Of a stretch of 64,000 nt of DNA, positions 15,045 to 23,543 are shown one piece after another; the first letter of the stretch is position 1; every line of letters begins with the position of its first letter. The notes under the pieces were generated by a model, which was not told the origin of the DNA, made no database searches, and saw only the letters and a program-made list of their open reading frames with translations. The DNA is taken from positions 79,920 through 143,919 of the forward strand of contig DGTD01000100.1 in the NCBI GenBank assembly GCA_002396385.1. The letters run 5' to 3'. Position numbers and translations under genes: made by a program. This DNA comes from Bacteroidales bacterium UBA4345. GTDB lineage: Bacteria; Bacteroidota; Bacteroidia; Bacteroidales; Paludibacteraceae.

Positions 15045-16703
15045 TTACTTGATGGTGAGCACCACGTGGCCCGCCTTCAACTTAGTGTTGGCCGTAGCAC
15101 AAGGCACCACCTTACCAGAGACGATAGCATCCATCAGGTTATCGATGATGGTGAGGGTAGGCTCGGCCGTGTTCATTTTAGAAATAACGTAGATCTGGTA
15201 GTTGCGTGCATTCTTCACACAAGCCTCCCATTCACGCTGGCGCATGAAGAAAGTCTTCGAATCGTCGAGAATGCCCTTGCAAGCGATAACGTACTCGTGC
15301 GAAACGTTCGCAAAGTCGTTATCTTCCACCAAGAAGTCGTACCCCTTCTGCGCATCGCCGTTCTCGTTCATCCACTTCACACGGCCAGGGTACTTCTTCT
15401 GCAGGTGCGCGTTGAGGAACTGCTGGCTCTTGATTTCAATTTTATCGGCCAACTCGCTGTCGGTATGGATGATGACCGCCTTGTCGTCGGCAATGAGCTG
15501 ACGTACTTTGTCGAGGGCGGCATCTTTCTCCTCCGACAATTTATTGAAAGCCTCGGCGCTCTTCTGCATAAGGTTAGAAGCCGACGAGTTGTGGTCGTTC
15601 ATCAGTTCGTTAATCTTTGCAGAAGCCTTACCCTGCAAGTCGTTGATAGCCTTGGTGCAGCTTTCCATCAGCAGGCTGATGCTTTCGGTAGCCTGGGCCT
15701 GCAACTTGTTGAGCGATTCCTTGTTCTTAGCAATAATCTCGGCCAAGTCAACAGACTCCGTTTCAGCCTTTTCAGAAGAATCGGTAGAATCGGAAGAAGT
15801 AGAGCTAGCGAACTGTTCAGTTTTAGCTTCGGCCTTTTCTTCCTTGATAGGCTCGAAAATAGAAGAAACCGTTTCGCTAACAGACTTGACAGTTTCGTTG
15901 AAAGTAGACTTGAAGTCATCGATATCGATAATGCCACCATCCTGCAATTTCTGGCGGACCTCAGACTTAATATCATCAACAGCCTCTCTCACGTTCTGGA
16001 AGAAGTCGTTGCTCTGCTTTGGCTCTTCCTGCTTCTGGCTCGACGCGAACTGGTCGGCCGAAGAAGTCTGAGAAGTAGAAGCTTGCTGTGCAGGTTGTGC
16101 AGACTGCTGTGGTTGAGCAGGTTGTGCGGGTTTAGCAACAGCCTGTCCGCTAAGCGCAGCGCCCAGTTTGTTGATTTCAGAACGAACGTCGGCAGCATTA
16201 TAAGTAGCATCGCTGACGAAGCAGGCGGCACCTTTGCCAGCCGCAGCAGCCGCCTCGGCAGCCGACCTCACACTGGCATTGTCGTTGATAACGACAAGAG
16301 AGACCTGTATACCCTCGGCAGCGGCCTCGTTGACAGCAACCAGATAAGAACCGGCCAAAGTGTCGACACCAGCAGTCACAATAATGATACGCTTCGTATC
16401 GGCATCCTGCTTTTTCAGTTCGGCAACAGACTCACGGATAGCCGTAGAGATTGGTGAGCCAGAGTTAGGCATTGGCAGGTTGTTGATTTTCTGTTCAAAC
16501 TCGTACCGCTGGTTGATACCCAAATCGACCGAACGGATAACCAGGCAGACAGGGCCTGACGCCATAAACGTCTTCAGACCGGTAATCTGCGAGAAATCTA
16601 TTAACGGTAAGATTTCCTCATTAAGAACACGTTGAGCGAAAAGTTTTCCGTTGCCCTCCATATTGTCGGAGATGTCAACGAGAATGTCGGTTGCGTTTTT
16701 CAT
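15045..16703 (-). CDS. vWA domain - coiled coil - DUF3883-like domain protein
   Basis: The 552-residue protein has no signal peptide and is likely cytoplasmic. Residues 1-185 are a von Willebrand A domain with a degenerate MIDAS: DISDNM in place of DxSxS, then GSPIST and TAGVDT. Residues 190-235 are a Pro/Gln/Ala linker. Residues 235-420 are helical and coiled-coil-like, with repeated Glu/Lys/Gln heptads. Residues 425-530 resemble DUF3883: GYDFLVEDND, EYVIACKG, then FFMRQREWEACVKNARNYQIYVIS. In DUF3883 the strand usually carries an E-x-K (IEVKG); here it reads IACKG, so a nuclease-like site may be lost. DUF3883 is frequent in defence-linked proteins, but no such partner is adjacent. Monocistronic; role unknown. 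Confidence 0.75.
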   Translation of the reverse strand: MKNATDILVDISDNMEGNGKLFAQRVLNEEILPLIDFSQITGLKTFMASGPVCLVIRSVDLGINQRYEFEQKINNLPMPNSGSPISTAIRESVAELKKQDADTKRIIIVTAGVDTLAGSYLVAVNEAAAEGIQVSLVVINDNASVRSAAEAAAAAGKGAACFVSDATYNAADVRSEINKLGAALSGQAVAKPAQPAQPQQSAQPAQQASTSQTSSADQFASSQKQEEPKQSNDFFQNVREAVDDIKSEVRQKLQDGGIIDIDDFKSTFNETVKSVSETVSSIFEPIKEEKAEAKTEQFASSTSSDSTDSSEKAETESVDLAEIIAKNKESLNKLQAQATESISLLMESCTKAINDLQGKASAKINELMNDHNSSASNLMQKSAEAFNKLSEEKDAALDKVRQLIADDKAVIIHTDSELADKIEIKSQQFLNAHLQKKYPGRVKWMNENGDAQKGYDFLVEDNDFANVSHEYVIACKGILDDSKTFFMRQREWEACVKNARNYQIYVISKMNTAEPTLTIIDNLMDAIVSGKVVPCATANTKLKAGHVVLTIK

Positions 16704-16815
16704 TTATTTTATAGTATTAGATTATGCTACACATAGCGAACTTTAAACAACTTACTAAAATAGCAAAAATTTAACTGTTTTCATAAATACGACCAATAAA
16801 AAAACGTTTTTCAAT

Positions 16816-16823
16816 TATTTTTG
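16816..16823 (+). promoter_or_regulatory. -7 box TATTTTTG
   Basis: Exact TAnnTTTG on plus, predicted start near 16830, 26 bases before the ATG at 16849. Confidence 0.55.
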
Positions 16824-16848
16824 CGAAGTATAAACAACACCGACGAAC

Positions 16849-17664
16849 ATGTCTTTGAAGAAAATAAAATTTGGAGCGACAGACTGGATAGTATTAACGG
16901 TTCTCGTAATTGCAGCAGTGTTGACCTGGTACAAGAATCAGACCGGATTCAGCGGGAAAGGCAACAACAAGTGGAACGTAGAGACAGAAGAAAAGGTCTT
17001 ATATCCCGACTTAATGTGGAGTTCACGCTGTTCATATTACAAATATGTTGACTTAGGATTACCCAGCGGCAACCTATGGGAAGCACATAATATAGGGGCA
17101 AAAGAATATTGGGAGCAGGGTGAGTATTTTGCATGGGGAGAAACCACCAGCAAAGACACTTTCACACAAAAGAATTACAGCCTTCCATTCAATCTCCAGG
17201 ACGACAACATATCAGACGTTTTCAGCACACCGGTCTATGACAAAAAAGGTAGAATATGCGACAGGATCTTAAACGATTATGACCGCATTAAAATAGACAC
17301 ATTTTTCAGAGGAGACACACTTATAATAAGGCGGATACCCACTTACACCGACTTTAAAGAATTAATCAACGGCTGCAATTGGTGGGTTCCAGATTGGGAA
17401 AAATTCGTGGTTGGCACCTCTAAGACAAACGGGAAACTCATAATTTTTCCTCTCACAAATTACAAAAGCGACGCGACTAAGGACACCGGCTACTGGGACC
17501 TGAATAAAGGATGTTACTGGACATCGTCTCTTTGCTTAAACGACCCATCGAAAGCCTTATACCTCTGTTTTGACGGGAATAAGCCAAAAATCCTTTCCAA
17601 GAACAGATACGAAGGACTGTGCCTGCGTTACATAATAGAAAAGACGCCCCATAACATCAAGTAG
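16849..17664 (+). CDS. Membrane-anchored FISUMP-like protein
   Basis: The 271-residue protein has one N-terminal membrane helix (residues 11-25, IVLTVLVIAAVLTWY) that lacks an obvious cleavage site, so it is probably anchored. The rest is a FISUMP/DUF1566-like domain: YVDLGLPSGNLW, EYFAWGETTSKDTF, WWVPDWEKFVVGTSKTNG, CYWTSSLCLND and a closing GLCLRYI. These blocks recur in the two proteins at 56300 and 57092. The usual RMPT block reads WWVPDWE here, so the domain has diverged. The function of such domains is unknown; they are common in gut Bacteroidales surface proteins. It is divergent from the vWA gene and convergent with the helicase gene. Confidence 0.75.
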   Translation: MSLKKIKFGATDWIVLTVLVIAAVLTWYKNQTGFSGKGNNKWNVETEEKVLYPDLMWSSRCSYYKYVDLGLPSGNLWEAHNIGAKEYWEQGEYFAWGETTSKDTFTQKNYSLPFNLQDDNISDVFSTPVYDKKGRICDRILNDYDRIKIDTFFRGDTLIIRRIPTYTDFKELINGCNWWVPDWEKFVVGTSKTNGKLIIFPLTNYKSDATKDTGYWDLNKGCYWTSSLCLNDPSKALYLCFDGNKPKILSKNRYEGLCLRYIIEKTPHNIK

Positions 17665-17690
17665 AAGTCTGAACAAAAGGTACAAAGAGG

Positions 17691-19091
17691 TCACTTCTCA
17701 TCCCAGTTAACCAGATAGACTTTTTGTGTAGCGCGTGTAAAAGCCGTATAGAGCCAACGCAGGAAGTCAACATCGCGTTGTTCCTCTGGAACGAAACCTT
17801 TGTCGAGGAACACACAGCTCCACTGTCCGCCCTGCGCCTTGTGGCAGGTGACCGCATAAGCGAATTTCACCTGCAAAGCATTGAGGTAGGGGTTTTCCTT
17901 CATCTTCTTATAGCGTTCCCGCTTGTTGCCGACATCGGCATAGTCGGCCTCCACCTCGGCATAAAGTCTGCGGTTGTCCTCATACGAGAGCGAAGGCGCC
18001 TGGCTTTGAAGGACATCGAGCATAATTTTGGCATCAATCTCCACATCGTAGTCAGGAAAATAGAGCAACACATCGGCAAACCGGAAGCCATAAAGGTCGG
18101 CATGGCGCCGCACGCGTTTCACCTCGGCCACGTCGCCGTTGGCAATAAAGTCAAGTTCTTTCAGTTCACGAGTCCAGAAATAGTTGTTTTTCACCACCAT
18201 CACCAAATCGCCGGAAGTGAGTTCCTCCTCACGGTAAAGGACCATGTTCCGGATGCCGTTGTTAAAAACATTCACCCGTTTATTAGAACGGGAAATAACA
18301 ATAGTGTCATCAATACCATAATGGCTGTAGGCCGAAGCAATTTCCTCCACCAGTTCCGCACCAGTAATTTTTTTGACATCGGAGAACGATTCCGTCACAA
18401 TATCGGGCAGCGCCCCGTCGTAATCGGGCATAAGGAGCCTCATTTGCGTAGCATTATAGAGGATTCCCGACTGCTCCGACTGTCGGACCACATCGGTAAG
18501 GAAGCACTCAAAAACCGAGAATCCGCACCGCTCGTATCCCGTCCTCTCAAGCGCCGGGCTCATCAATTCGCCAACAGGCGGCAACTGTCCCAAGTCGCCC
18601 ACGAAGACAATGCGGTTTCCCTCGCCGTTATACACAAATTGTAGTAAATCGTCGAGCAGGCGGCCTGTACCGAAATTGCCCTCAGCAGATCCGTTCGCAA
18701 TCATCGAAGCCTCGTCGACCACGAAAACGGCGTTTTTATGGCGGTTGAAATTAAGGTCGAACGCCCCGTCGAACTCCCCCACCACCTTCTGCCGGTAAAT
18801 AAACCGGTGTATGGTAAAAGCCGGCCGGCCGGCATAAGAAGACAAGACCTTAGCCGCGCGGCCAGTCGGAGCCAACAGTACCACATCTTGCTGGAACCCC
18901 GCAAGAGTACGTATAAGCGCACTGACAAGCGACGTCTTACCCGTACCGGCACAGCCCTTCAGCAAAAACACAGCATTCTGATCGGTAGAACACAAGAAAG
19001 AGGCGAGCTGGTCGATGGCAGTGTCCTGCTGTGGAGTAGGAAGGAGTCCGAATTCGTCCCTTATTTTATCGGCCAAAAACTGATTAACCAT
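17691..19091 (-). CDS. RecD/Dda-like superfamily 1 DNA helicase
   Basis: The 466-residue SF1 helicase has Walker A GCAGTGKT (about residue 45-52), a VVDEASMI motif II, the motif III-like FVGDLGQLPPVG, and C-terminal TCHKAQGGQW and YTAFTRATQKVYLV (motifs V-VI). This layout without an exonuclease partner is that of the short RecD-like/Dda helicases of Bacteroidota. It probably translocates 5' to 3' on ssDNA in repair or replication restart; direction is inferred from the family. No recB or recC lies nearby. Start ATG 19091 places the helicase fold at the usual distance. Confidence 0.88.
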   Translation of the reverse strand: MVNQFLADKIRDEFGLLPTPQQDTAIDQLASFLCSTDQNAVFLLKGCAGTGKTSLVSALIRTLAGFQQDVVLLAPTGRAAKVLSSYAGRPAFTIHRFIYRQKVVGEFDGAFDLNFNRHKNAVFVVDEASMIANGSAEGNFGTGRLLDDLLQFVYNGEGNRIVFVGDLGQLPPVGELMSPALERTGYERCGFSVFECFLTDVVRQSEQSGILYNATQMRLLMPDYDGALPDIVTESFSDVKKITGAELVEEIASAYSHYGIDDTIVISRSNKRVNVFNNGIRNMVLYREEELTSGDLVMVVKNNYFWTRELKELDFIANGDVAEVKRVRRHADLYGFRFADVLLYFPDYDVEIDAKIMLDVLQSQAPSLSYEDNRRLYAEVEADYADVGNKRERYKKMKENPYLNALQVKFAYAVTCHKAQGGQWSCVFLDKGFVPEEQRDVDFLRWLYTAFTRATQKVYLVNWDEK

Positions 19092-19117
19092 ATTTTTAAA
19101 ATAAAAAGCGGGTAAAA

Positions 19118-19149
19118 TTGACTATTATTTTTGTTTTTTCCTAAATTTG
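19118..19149 (+). promoter_or_regulatory. -33 TTG and -7 box TAAATTTG
   Basis: TTG at 19118-19120 and TAAATTTG at 19142-19149 are 21 bases apart, a good match to the Bacteroidota promoter. Predicted start near 19156, ahead of the ATG at 19197. Confidence 0.65.
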
Positions 19150-19196
19150 CAAGAAGAATATAAAAAGCGATAAGAAAATAAAAGAACAAATAAATT

Positions 19197-19898
19197 ATGA
19201 TTAAAACAGTATTGAACGCCGTATTGGTCGTTGCCATATTAGTTATGGGATTCCTGCTTTGCAAGAGCATCCAGAAACCAATCGCATTTGGAGATGCAAA
19301 AGACAAACGCCAGGCAGCAGTAATCAAGAAGTTGGTAGACATCCGCAAGGCACAGGAATGCTTCAAAGAGAATTATGGCCACTACACCGCTAACTTCGAC
19401 TCATTGAAAACATTTGTGAAAGAGGGTCAGAAGAAAGTGGTAGAAAAGAAGGGAACCATTACCGACCAGCAGTTGGAAAAGGGCCTTACAGAAAAGAAGG
19501 CCTGGGAAATGGTCTACAAGAACAACGGCTCAGATGCTGCTAAATATGGAATTGAGGACTTCGAGGCGTTCAAGAGCTACTTCCGCCGCGACACCGTATT
19601 CCAGAGTGTTATGGAAGTTGAGTTCGGTAAAGACTACCCTATTGACACCCTAGACATTGTTCCTTTCACCAACGGAAAAGACAAATTCGTAATGAATGCG
19701 GTAATGAAGTTCAACGAAAAGTCAGGTTTCAGCATTCCATTGTTTGAAGCAAGCGTATTGAACGATGTTTACCTGAATGGTCTTGACAAACAAGAGATTA
19801 TCAACATGAACGCCCAGGCAAAGAACTTGGAGAAATTCGCAGGTTTGAAAGTGGGCGATGTTGAGATTCCAAACAACAACGCAGGTAACTGGGAATAA
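19197..19898 (+). CDS. Membrane-anchored conserved hypothetical upstream of DUF3822/rsmD
   Basis: The 233-residue protein has an N-terminal membrane helix (residues 5-24, VLNAVLVVAILVMGFLLC) and a soluble, largely helical remainder with an AAVIKKLVDIRKAQECFKEN segment resembling the N-terminal region of type IV pilin-like proteins. It is rich in Lys. I do not recognise a named family. It lies 2 bases before the DUF3822 gene start and shares its transcript, an arrangement I believe is conserved in Bacteroidales. Envelope location is likely. Confidence 0.7.
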   Translation: MIKTVLNAVLVVAILVMGFLLCKSIQKPIAFGDAKDKRQAAVIKKLVDIRKAQECFKENYGHYTANFDSLKTFVKEGQKKVVEKKGTITDQQLEKGLTEKKAWEMVYKNNGSDAAKYGIEDFEAFKSYFRRDTVFQSVMEVEFGKDYPIDTLDIVPFTNGKDKFVMNAVMKFNEKSGFSIPLFEASVLNDVYLNGLDKQEIINMNAQAKNLEKFAGLKVGDVEIPNNNAGNWE

Positions 19899-19900
19899 TA

Positions 19901-20719
19901 ATGCACAATATAGAGATAGCACAATCTCATCTAAAAGGCATAAATCCAACCGATTACACAATATCCATCCGGCTTCGGCCAGGTGGATTTTGTTTTTCCC
20001 TATATAACAGGCCCACCCGCAGTTACAGCGTCCTCTACGACGTAAATTCCGACAATGCGGAACTCTCATTGGAGCAAATGGGCCTATTGGGCGAAGAATT
20101 CCAGCGGATGAATGTGATAGACGATTGTGAGAAATGGACATTGCTACCCGCCAACATAGAGGGTACCGATGCAAACGCCATATGGGAACTCAACTTCGGT
20201 CAACCACCCGCCTCACCCCTATGCGAGGCAGACATTGCGACCGCAGGAACAAGATGCCTGTATGAACCAGGGGCTGACAGCGTGGCCCTGAAATCGAAAT
20301 TTCCGAACGCCAGCCTATACCCAATACAGGCAGCAGACATTGCCTACACACTGCAGGCCAGCCAGAGGGCAGAGAAAGGCTATATGGGTCTGGACGTCCG
20401 CGACAAACAGATGTGTGTGTATGTTGCCGAAAAAGGCCGGCTACAACTGGCCAACGCATACAGCTACGAAACAGCCACCGACCTGCTCTACTTTGCAATG
20501 AATGTGCTCCACACCCTCCAGTTCGACCAAAACGAAATGCAGGTGGAACTATGGGGAAAACTGCCCGACGCTGCCACGCCACTGCTGAAACGCTACATCA
20601 GGCACATAGCGGTAGCCAGCCCTAACGACATGTTTGACTATACCGGCAATATAAAGAAACTGGCCAACAGGCACGAATACTACGACTTATTCAACATAAC
20701 AACAATATGCGCATTATAG
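19901..20719 (+). CDS. DUF3822 family protein
   Basis: The 272-residue soluble protein is recognised by its position before rsmD and its actin-like pattern: an N-terminal strand set (YTISIRLRPGGFCFSLY), a second-half start MGLDVRDKQMCVYVAEKG and a helix YFAMNVLHTLQFDQNE. DUF3822 proteins are thought to adopt an HSP70/actin-like fold without the usual ATPase motifs; that statement is from memory. Its stop lies 13 bases inside the rsmD frame, so the two are translationally coupled. Function unknown. Confidence 0.8.
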   Translation: MHNIEIAQSHLKGINPTDYTISIRLRPGGFCFSLYNRPTRSYSVLYDVNSDNAELSLEQMGLLGEEFQRMNVIDDCEKWTLLPANIEGTDANAIWELNFGQPPASPLCEADIATAGTRCLYEPGADSVALKSKFPNASLYPIQAADIAYTLQASQRAEKGYMGLDVRDKQMCVYVAEKGRLQLANAYSYETATDLLYFAMNVLHTLQFDQNEMQVELWGKLPDAATPLLKRYIRHIAVASPNDMFDYTGNIKKLANRHEYYDLFNITTICAL

Positions 20720-21294
20720 GAGGCGAACTTAAAGGACGGCGATTTATGCCACCGACCAACCTGCAGGCCCGTCCGACAACGGACATGGCCAAAGAAAGCC
20801 TGTTCAACATACTGAACAACATGATTGACTTTGAAGAGGCCAGTGTGCTCGATATGTTTGGTGGCACAGGCGGCATAAGCCTCGAATTCGCATCGAGGGG
20901 CAGCCGCGACATCGTGACCATCGAGAAAAACAGCATCAACTACAGTTTTATCAGAAAAACGATCAACGATTTAGGAGTGGCCGACCGTATAAACCTGATA
21001 AAGGCCGATGCCTTCAAATTTGTGAACAACACAGGCGGAAAATGGGACGTCATTTTCGCCGACCCGCCCTATGCGCTAGAAGAACTGCCCCAGTTGCCCG
21101 ACCTCGTTTTCGAGAAAGGGCTTTTAAAGTCAGGAGGGCTTTTCATTCTGGAGCATCCGAAAAACTTCAGTTTCGCCAACCACAAACATTTCAGCGACCA
21201 CCGCAACTACGGACACGTGAACTTCAGTTTCTTCCGCAACGGGCAGGAGGCGGACGGTGACGCACAAGAGTCAGAAACAAGCACAGACGATTAA
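20707..21294 (+). CDS. rsmD: 16S rRNA (guanine966-N2)-methyltransferase
   Basis: RsmD methylates G966 of 16S rRNA in the 30S subunit. The 195-residue protein shows the family start MRIIGGELKGRRF, the RPTTDMAKESLFNIL block, the SAM-binding motif VLDMFGGTGGISLEFASRG, and the catalytic FADPPYALEEL. The last 12 residues (after about 183) are a polar tail. It overlaps the DUF3822 gene by 13 bases and is followed by folB after 14 bases. Confidence 0.95.
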   Translation: MRIIGGELKGRRFMPPTNLQARPTTDMAKESLFNILNNMIDFEEASVLDMFGGTGGISLEFASRGSRDIVTIEKNSINYSFIRKTINDLGVADRINLIKADAFKFVNNTGGKWDVIFADPPYALEELPQLPDLVFEKGLLKSGGLFILEHPKNFSFANHKHFSDHRNYGHVNFSFFRNGQEADGDAQESETSTDD

Positions 21295-21308
21295 CCGAAA
21301 GGCACAAC

Positions 21309-21671
21309 ATGTCGAAAATAACATTACAGGGAATGAAATTCCACGCCCTGCACGGGGTGTTACCAGTTGAATCGGTCATCGGCAACAACTATGAGGTGAA
21401 CATCAGCATAGAGACCGACACGCACAAAGCGGAAGAGGAAGACGACCTCGGCGGGACCATCAACTATGCCGAAGTGTACGACCTGGTCAAGGCAGAAATG
21501 GAATGTCCGTCAAAGTTGATAGAGCATGTGGCCTACCGCATTCGTAAAACCCTGGTTGGGCACTACCCCGAAATAGAGCGTCTTGAAGTGGAGGTCCGCA
21601 AAATGCGTCCACCCGTCAACGGAGAAGTAACCTACGCCAGCATCAGTCTGACCTATGAGCGCAGCATCTGA
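21309..21671 (+). CDS. folB: Dihydroneopterin aldolase
   Basis: The 120-residue protein converts 7,8-dihydroneopterin to 6-hydroxymethyl-dihydropterin in folate synthesis. Visible features are the start ITLQGMKFHALHGVLPVE with the catalytic Tyr position replaced by His (KFHALHG, as in many Bacteroidota enzymes), NYEVNISIETDTHKA, the TINYAEVYDLV block and the C-terminal KMRPPVNGEVTYASI. Normal length. It overlaps mutY by 17 bases and lies in the same operon. Confidence 0.93.
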   Translation: MSKITLQGMKFHALHGVLPVESVIGNNYEVNISIETDTHKAEEEDDLGGTINYAEVYDLVKAEMECPSKLIEHVAYRIRKTLVGHYPEIERLEVEVRKMRPPVNGEVTYASISLTYERSI

Positions 21672-22728
21672 CAACCGTTGGTTTGGCGACCTACTGCTCA
21701 GCTGGTATGCAGAGAACGGCAGGCAACTACCCTGGCGCGAGACCCACGATCCGTACAAGATATGGATATCGGAGGTGGTGCTGCAACAAACACGCGTAGA
21801 GCAGGGACTCCCCTACTACCTACGCCTTACCAATCGTTTTCCAACAGTAGCCGATTTGGCAGAAGCGAAAGAAGACGAGGTACTGAAATACTGGCAGGGG
21901 TTGGGCTATTACAGCCGAGCCCGCAACCTGCACGCCGCAGCCAAACACGTCTGTAACAATTTGAACGGCCACATGCCAGCCACCTACGAAGGACTGAAAG
22001 CATTGAAAGGAGTAGGCGACTACACCGCCGCCGACATAGCCGCCCTGGCCTACGGACTACCACACGCCGCCATTGACGGCAACGGATACCGTGTACTGGC
22101 GCGCGTATTCGGCATCAACACCCCGATCGACAGCACACAAGGCAAAAAAGAGTTTGCCAGACTCGGCGCAGAGTTGGTCAGCACAGACAATCCAGGCAAT
22201 TTCAACCAGGGGTTGATGGACTTGGGAGCCACCATCTGCACCCCCCAGAACCCACAATGCGACAATTGTCCGCTATCGGGCAAATGCTATGCGCTCGCGA
22301 ACAAACAATGGCAACAACTGCCCGTAAAAGAGAAGAAGACCAAAGTCCACGACCGTTACTTCTACTATTTCCAGATAACGCTACCCGACGGACGCATTAT
22401 AGCGAACCAACGGAAAGGGAAAGACATCTGGACCGGCTTGTTCGACTTTCCGATGATAGAGAATGCCACAGAACTGGAACAAAAGGACCTGTTTGCGGGC
22501 AAAGACTTTAAAGCGTTGAGAAAAAGGATGAAGGGACTTTCTGTTGTGAAGGAGGGCAAAAGCATAAAGCACCAGCTCAGCCACCAGACCCTGCACGCCA
22601 CCCTCTTCTTCTGCACAGCCACGGCAGCCACACTGAAAGACTGCGAGCAAGCCGTAACAGCCGGAGAGTTTGACGAATTGGCGATACCAAGACTTATTGA
22701 ACTGCTAAGGGAGAAGGAAGACCCGTAA
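21655..22728 (+). CDS. mutY: A/G-specific adenine DNA glycosylase
   Basis: MutY removes adenine mispaired with 8-oxoguanine. The 357-residue protein has the N-terminal LPWRETHDPYKIWISEVVLQ region, helix-hairpin-helix LKGVGDYTA, the catalytic DGNGYRVLARVFG, and the [4Fe-4S] cluster CTPQNPQCDNCPLSGKC (Cys spacing 6-2-5). A NUDIX-like C-terminal domain (from about residue 235) recognises oxoG. The ATG lies inside the end of folB, so the genes are translationally coupled. MutY, ssb, gldE and gldD in a row is a common Bacteroidota arrangement. Confidence 0.96.
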   Translation: MSAASDNRWFGDLLLSWYAENGRQLPWRETHDPYKIWISEVVLQQTRVEQGLPYYLRLTNRFPTVADLAEAKEDEVLKYWQGLGYYSRARNLHAAAKHVCNNLNGHMPATYEGLKALKGVGDYTAADIAALAYGLPHAAIDGNGYRVLARVFGINTPIDSTQGKKEFARLGAELVSTDNPGNFNQGLMDLGATICTPQNPQCDNCPLSGKCYALANKQWQQLPVKEKKTKVHDRYFYYFQITLPDGRIIANQRKGKDIWTGLFDFPMIENATELEQKDLFAGKDFKALRKRMKGLSVVKEGKSIKHQLSHQTLHATLFFCTATAATLKDCEQAVTAGEFDELAIPRLIELLREKEDP

Positions 22729-22964
22729 AAAAACGGAAGGCCGCCACAAGGACAGCGCCCCCCATCGGCACCCGGCAGCAAACAAAATCGGCAACGCCTT
22801 CCGGCACACAGAAATATATGTTATAGGGCAGAAACGGCAAAAAAAGGCAACTGGCATTTGGAGTAACAGAAAGAAATACTTATTTTTAAAAAAGAATGGG
22901 ACAGCACGTTCTGTTCAAAAGAAAACAACAAACTCAAAATTAACCACAAAAACCAGTAACTACT

Positions 22965-23408
22965 ATGGCATCAGTAAACAAAGTGATTCTAGTGGGCAAT
23001 GTTGGCCGTGACCCCGAAGTGAGATATGTAGACAAAGACCTTCCAGTAGCGACGTTTTCCCTGGCCACCACCACCCGTGGATATAAAGCGAAGAACGGCA
23101 CCCAGATTCCCGAACACACCGAATGGCACCGCATTGTGTTGTGGCGCAATCTGGCAAAAATAGCTGAACAATACGTAAAGAAAGGCACGCCGCTCTATAT
23201 AGAGGGCAAGCTGCAAACCCGCAGTTGGACCGACCAGCAAGGCATACAGCGCAGCGTTACAGAAATAGTAGCCAACGAGATGCAGTTGCTCGGAAAGAAG
23301 CCGGGCGAGAGCGAAAGTGTGCCAGAGCAACCGAAAACCGCAGCAGAGCCTACACAAGAGTACAACAAAGCTGACGCTCCGGTAGAAGACGACGGACTTC
23401 CGTTTTAA
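22965..23408 (+). CDS. ssb: Single-stranded DNA-binding protein
   Basis: The 147-residue protein has an OB fold in residues 1-108 (start SVNKVILVGNVGRDPEVRY, GTQIPEHTEWHRIVLW, YIEGKLQTRSWTDQQG) and an acidic C-terminal tip ending DDGLPF, which recruits repair and replication partners. It binds ssDNA as a tetramer. It is separated from mutY by 236 bases with no recognised promoter; a hairpin-like terminator lies downstream at 23473. Confidence 0.96.
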   Translation: MASVNKVILVGNVGRDPEVRYVDKDLPVATFSLATTTRGYKAKNGTQIPEHTEWHRIVLWRNLAKIAEQYVKKGTPLYIEGKLQTRSWTDQQGIQRSVTEIVANEMQLLGKKPGESESVPEQPKTAAEPTQEYNKADAPVEDDGLPF

Positions 23409-23464
23409 CAAGACCGGACCCTCTATTTAGGGAGTGAAAAAAACAAAAAGACATACAAAATTCG

Positions 23465-23472
23465 TATATTTG
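23465..23472 (+). promoter_or_regulatory. -7 box TATATTTG for gldE-gldD-gldG
   Basis: Exact TAnnTTTG on plus, 71 bases before the gldE TTG start. The predicted start (about 23479) falls within the hairpin at 23473-23497, so the gldE message would begin inside it. Confidence 0.5.
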
Positions 23473-23497
23473 CAGAGGTGGCATTTTGCCGCCTCTG
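23473..23497 (+). terminator. Terminator-like hairpin between ssb and gldE, overlapping the gldE promoter
   Basis: CAGAGGTGGC at 23473-23482 pairs with GCCGCCTCTG at 23488-23497 (one G.U pair, loop ATTTT), followed by TTTCTTTTC. It may end the ssb transcript. Confidence 0.65.
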
Positions 23498-23543
23498 TTT
23501 CTTTTCACAAAGAAGGGAACAGACAGACAAAAAAAATTGACTA

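Noticed and set aside
15066-16457. Long plus-strand frame (463 codons) opposite the vWA-DUF3883 gene
   Set aside because: It is antisense to a gene with recognisable domains, rich in Arg/Val/Leu strings, and has no promoter box or family match.
16704-16815. Promoter for the vWA-DUF3883 gene on minus
   Set aside because: The best candidate has TAAATTTTTG, two bases too long for TAnnTTTG, so I did not list it as a -7 box.
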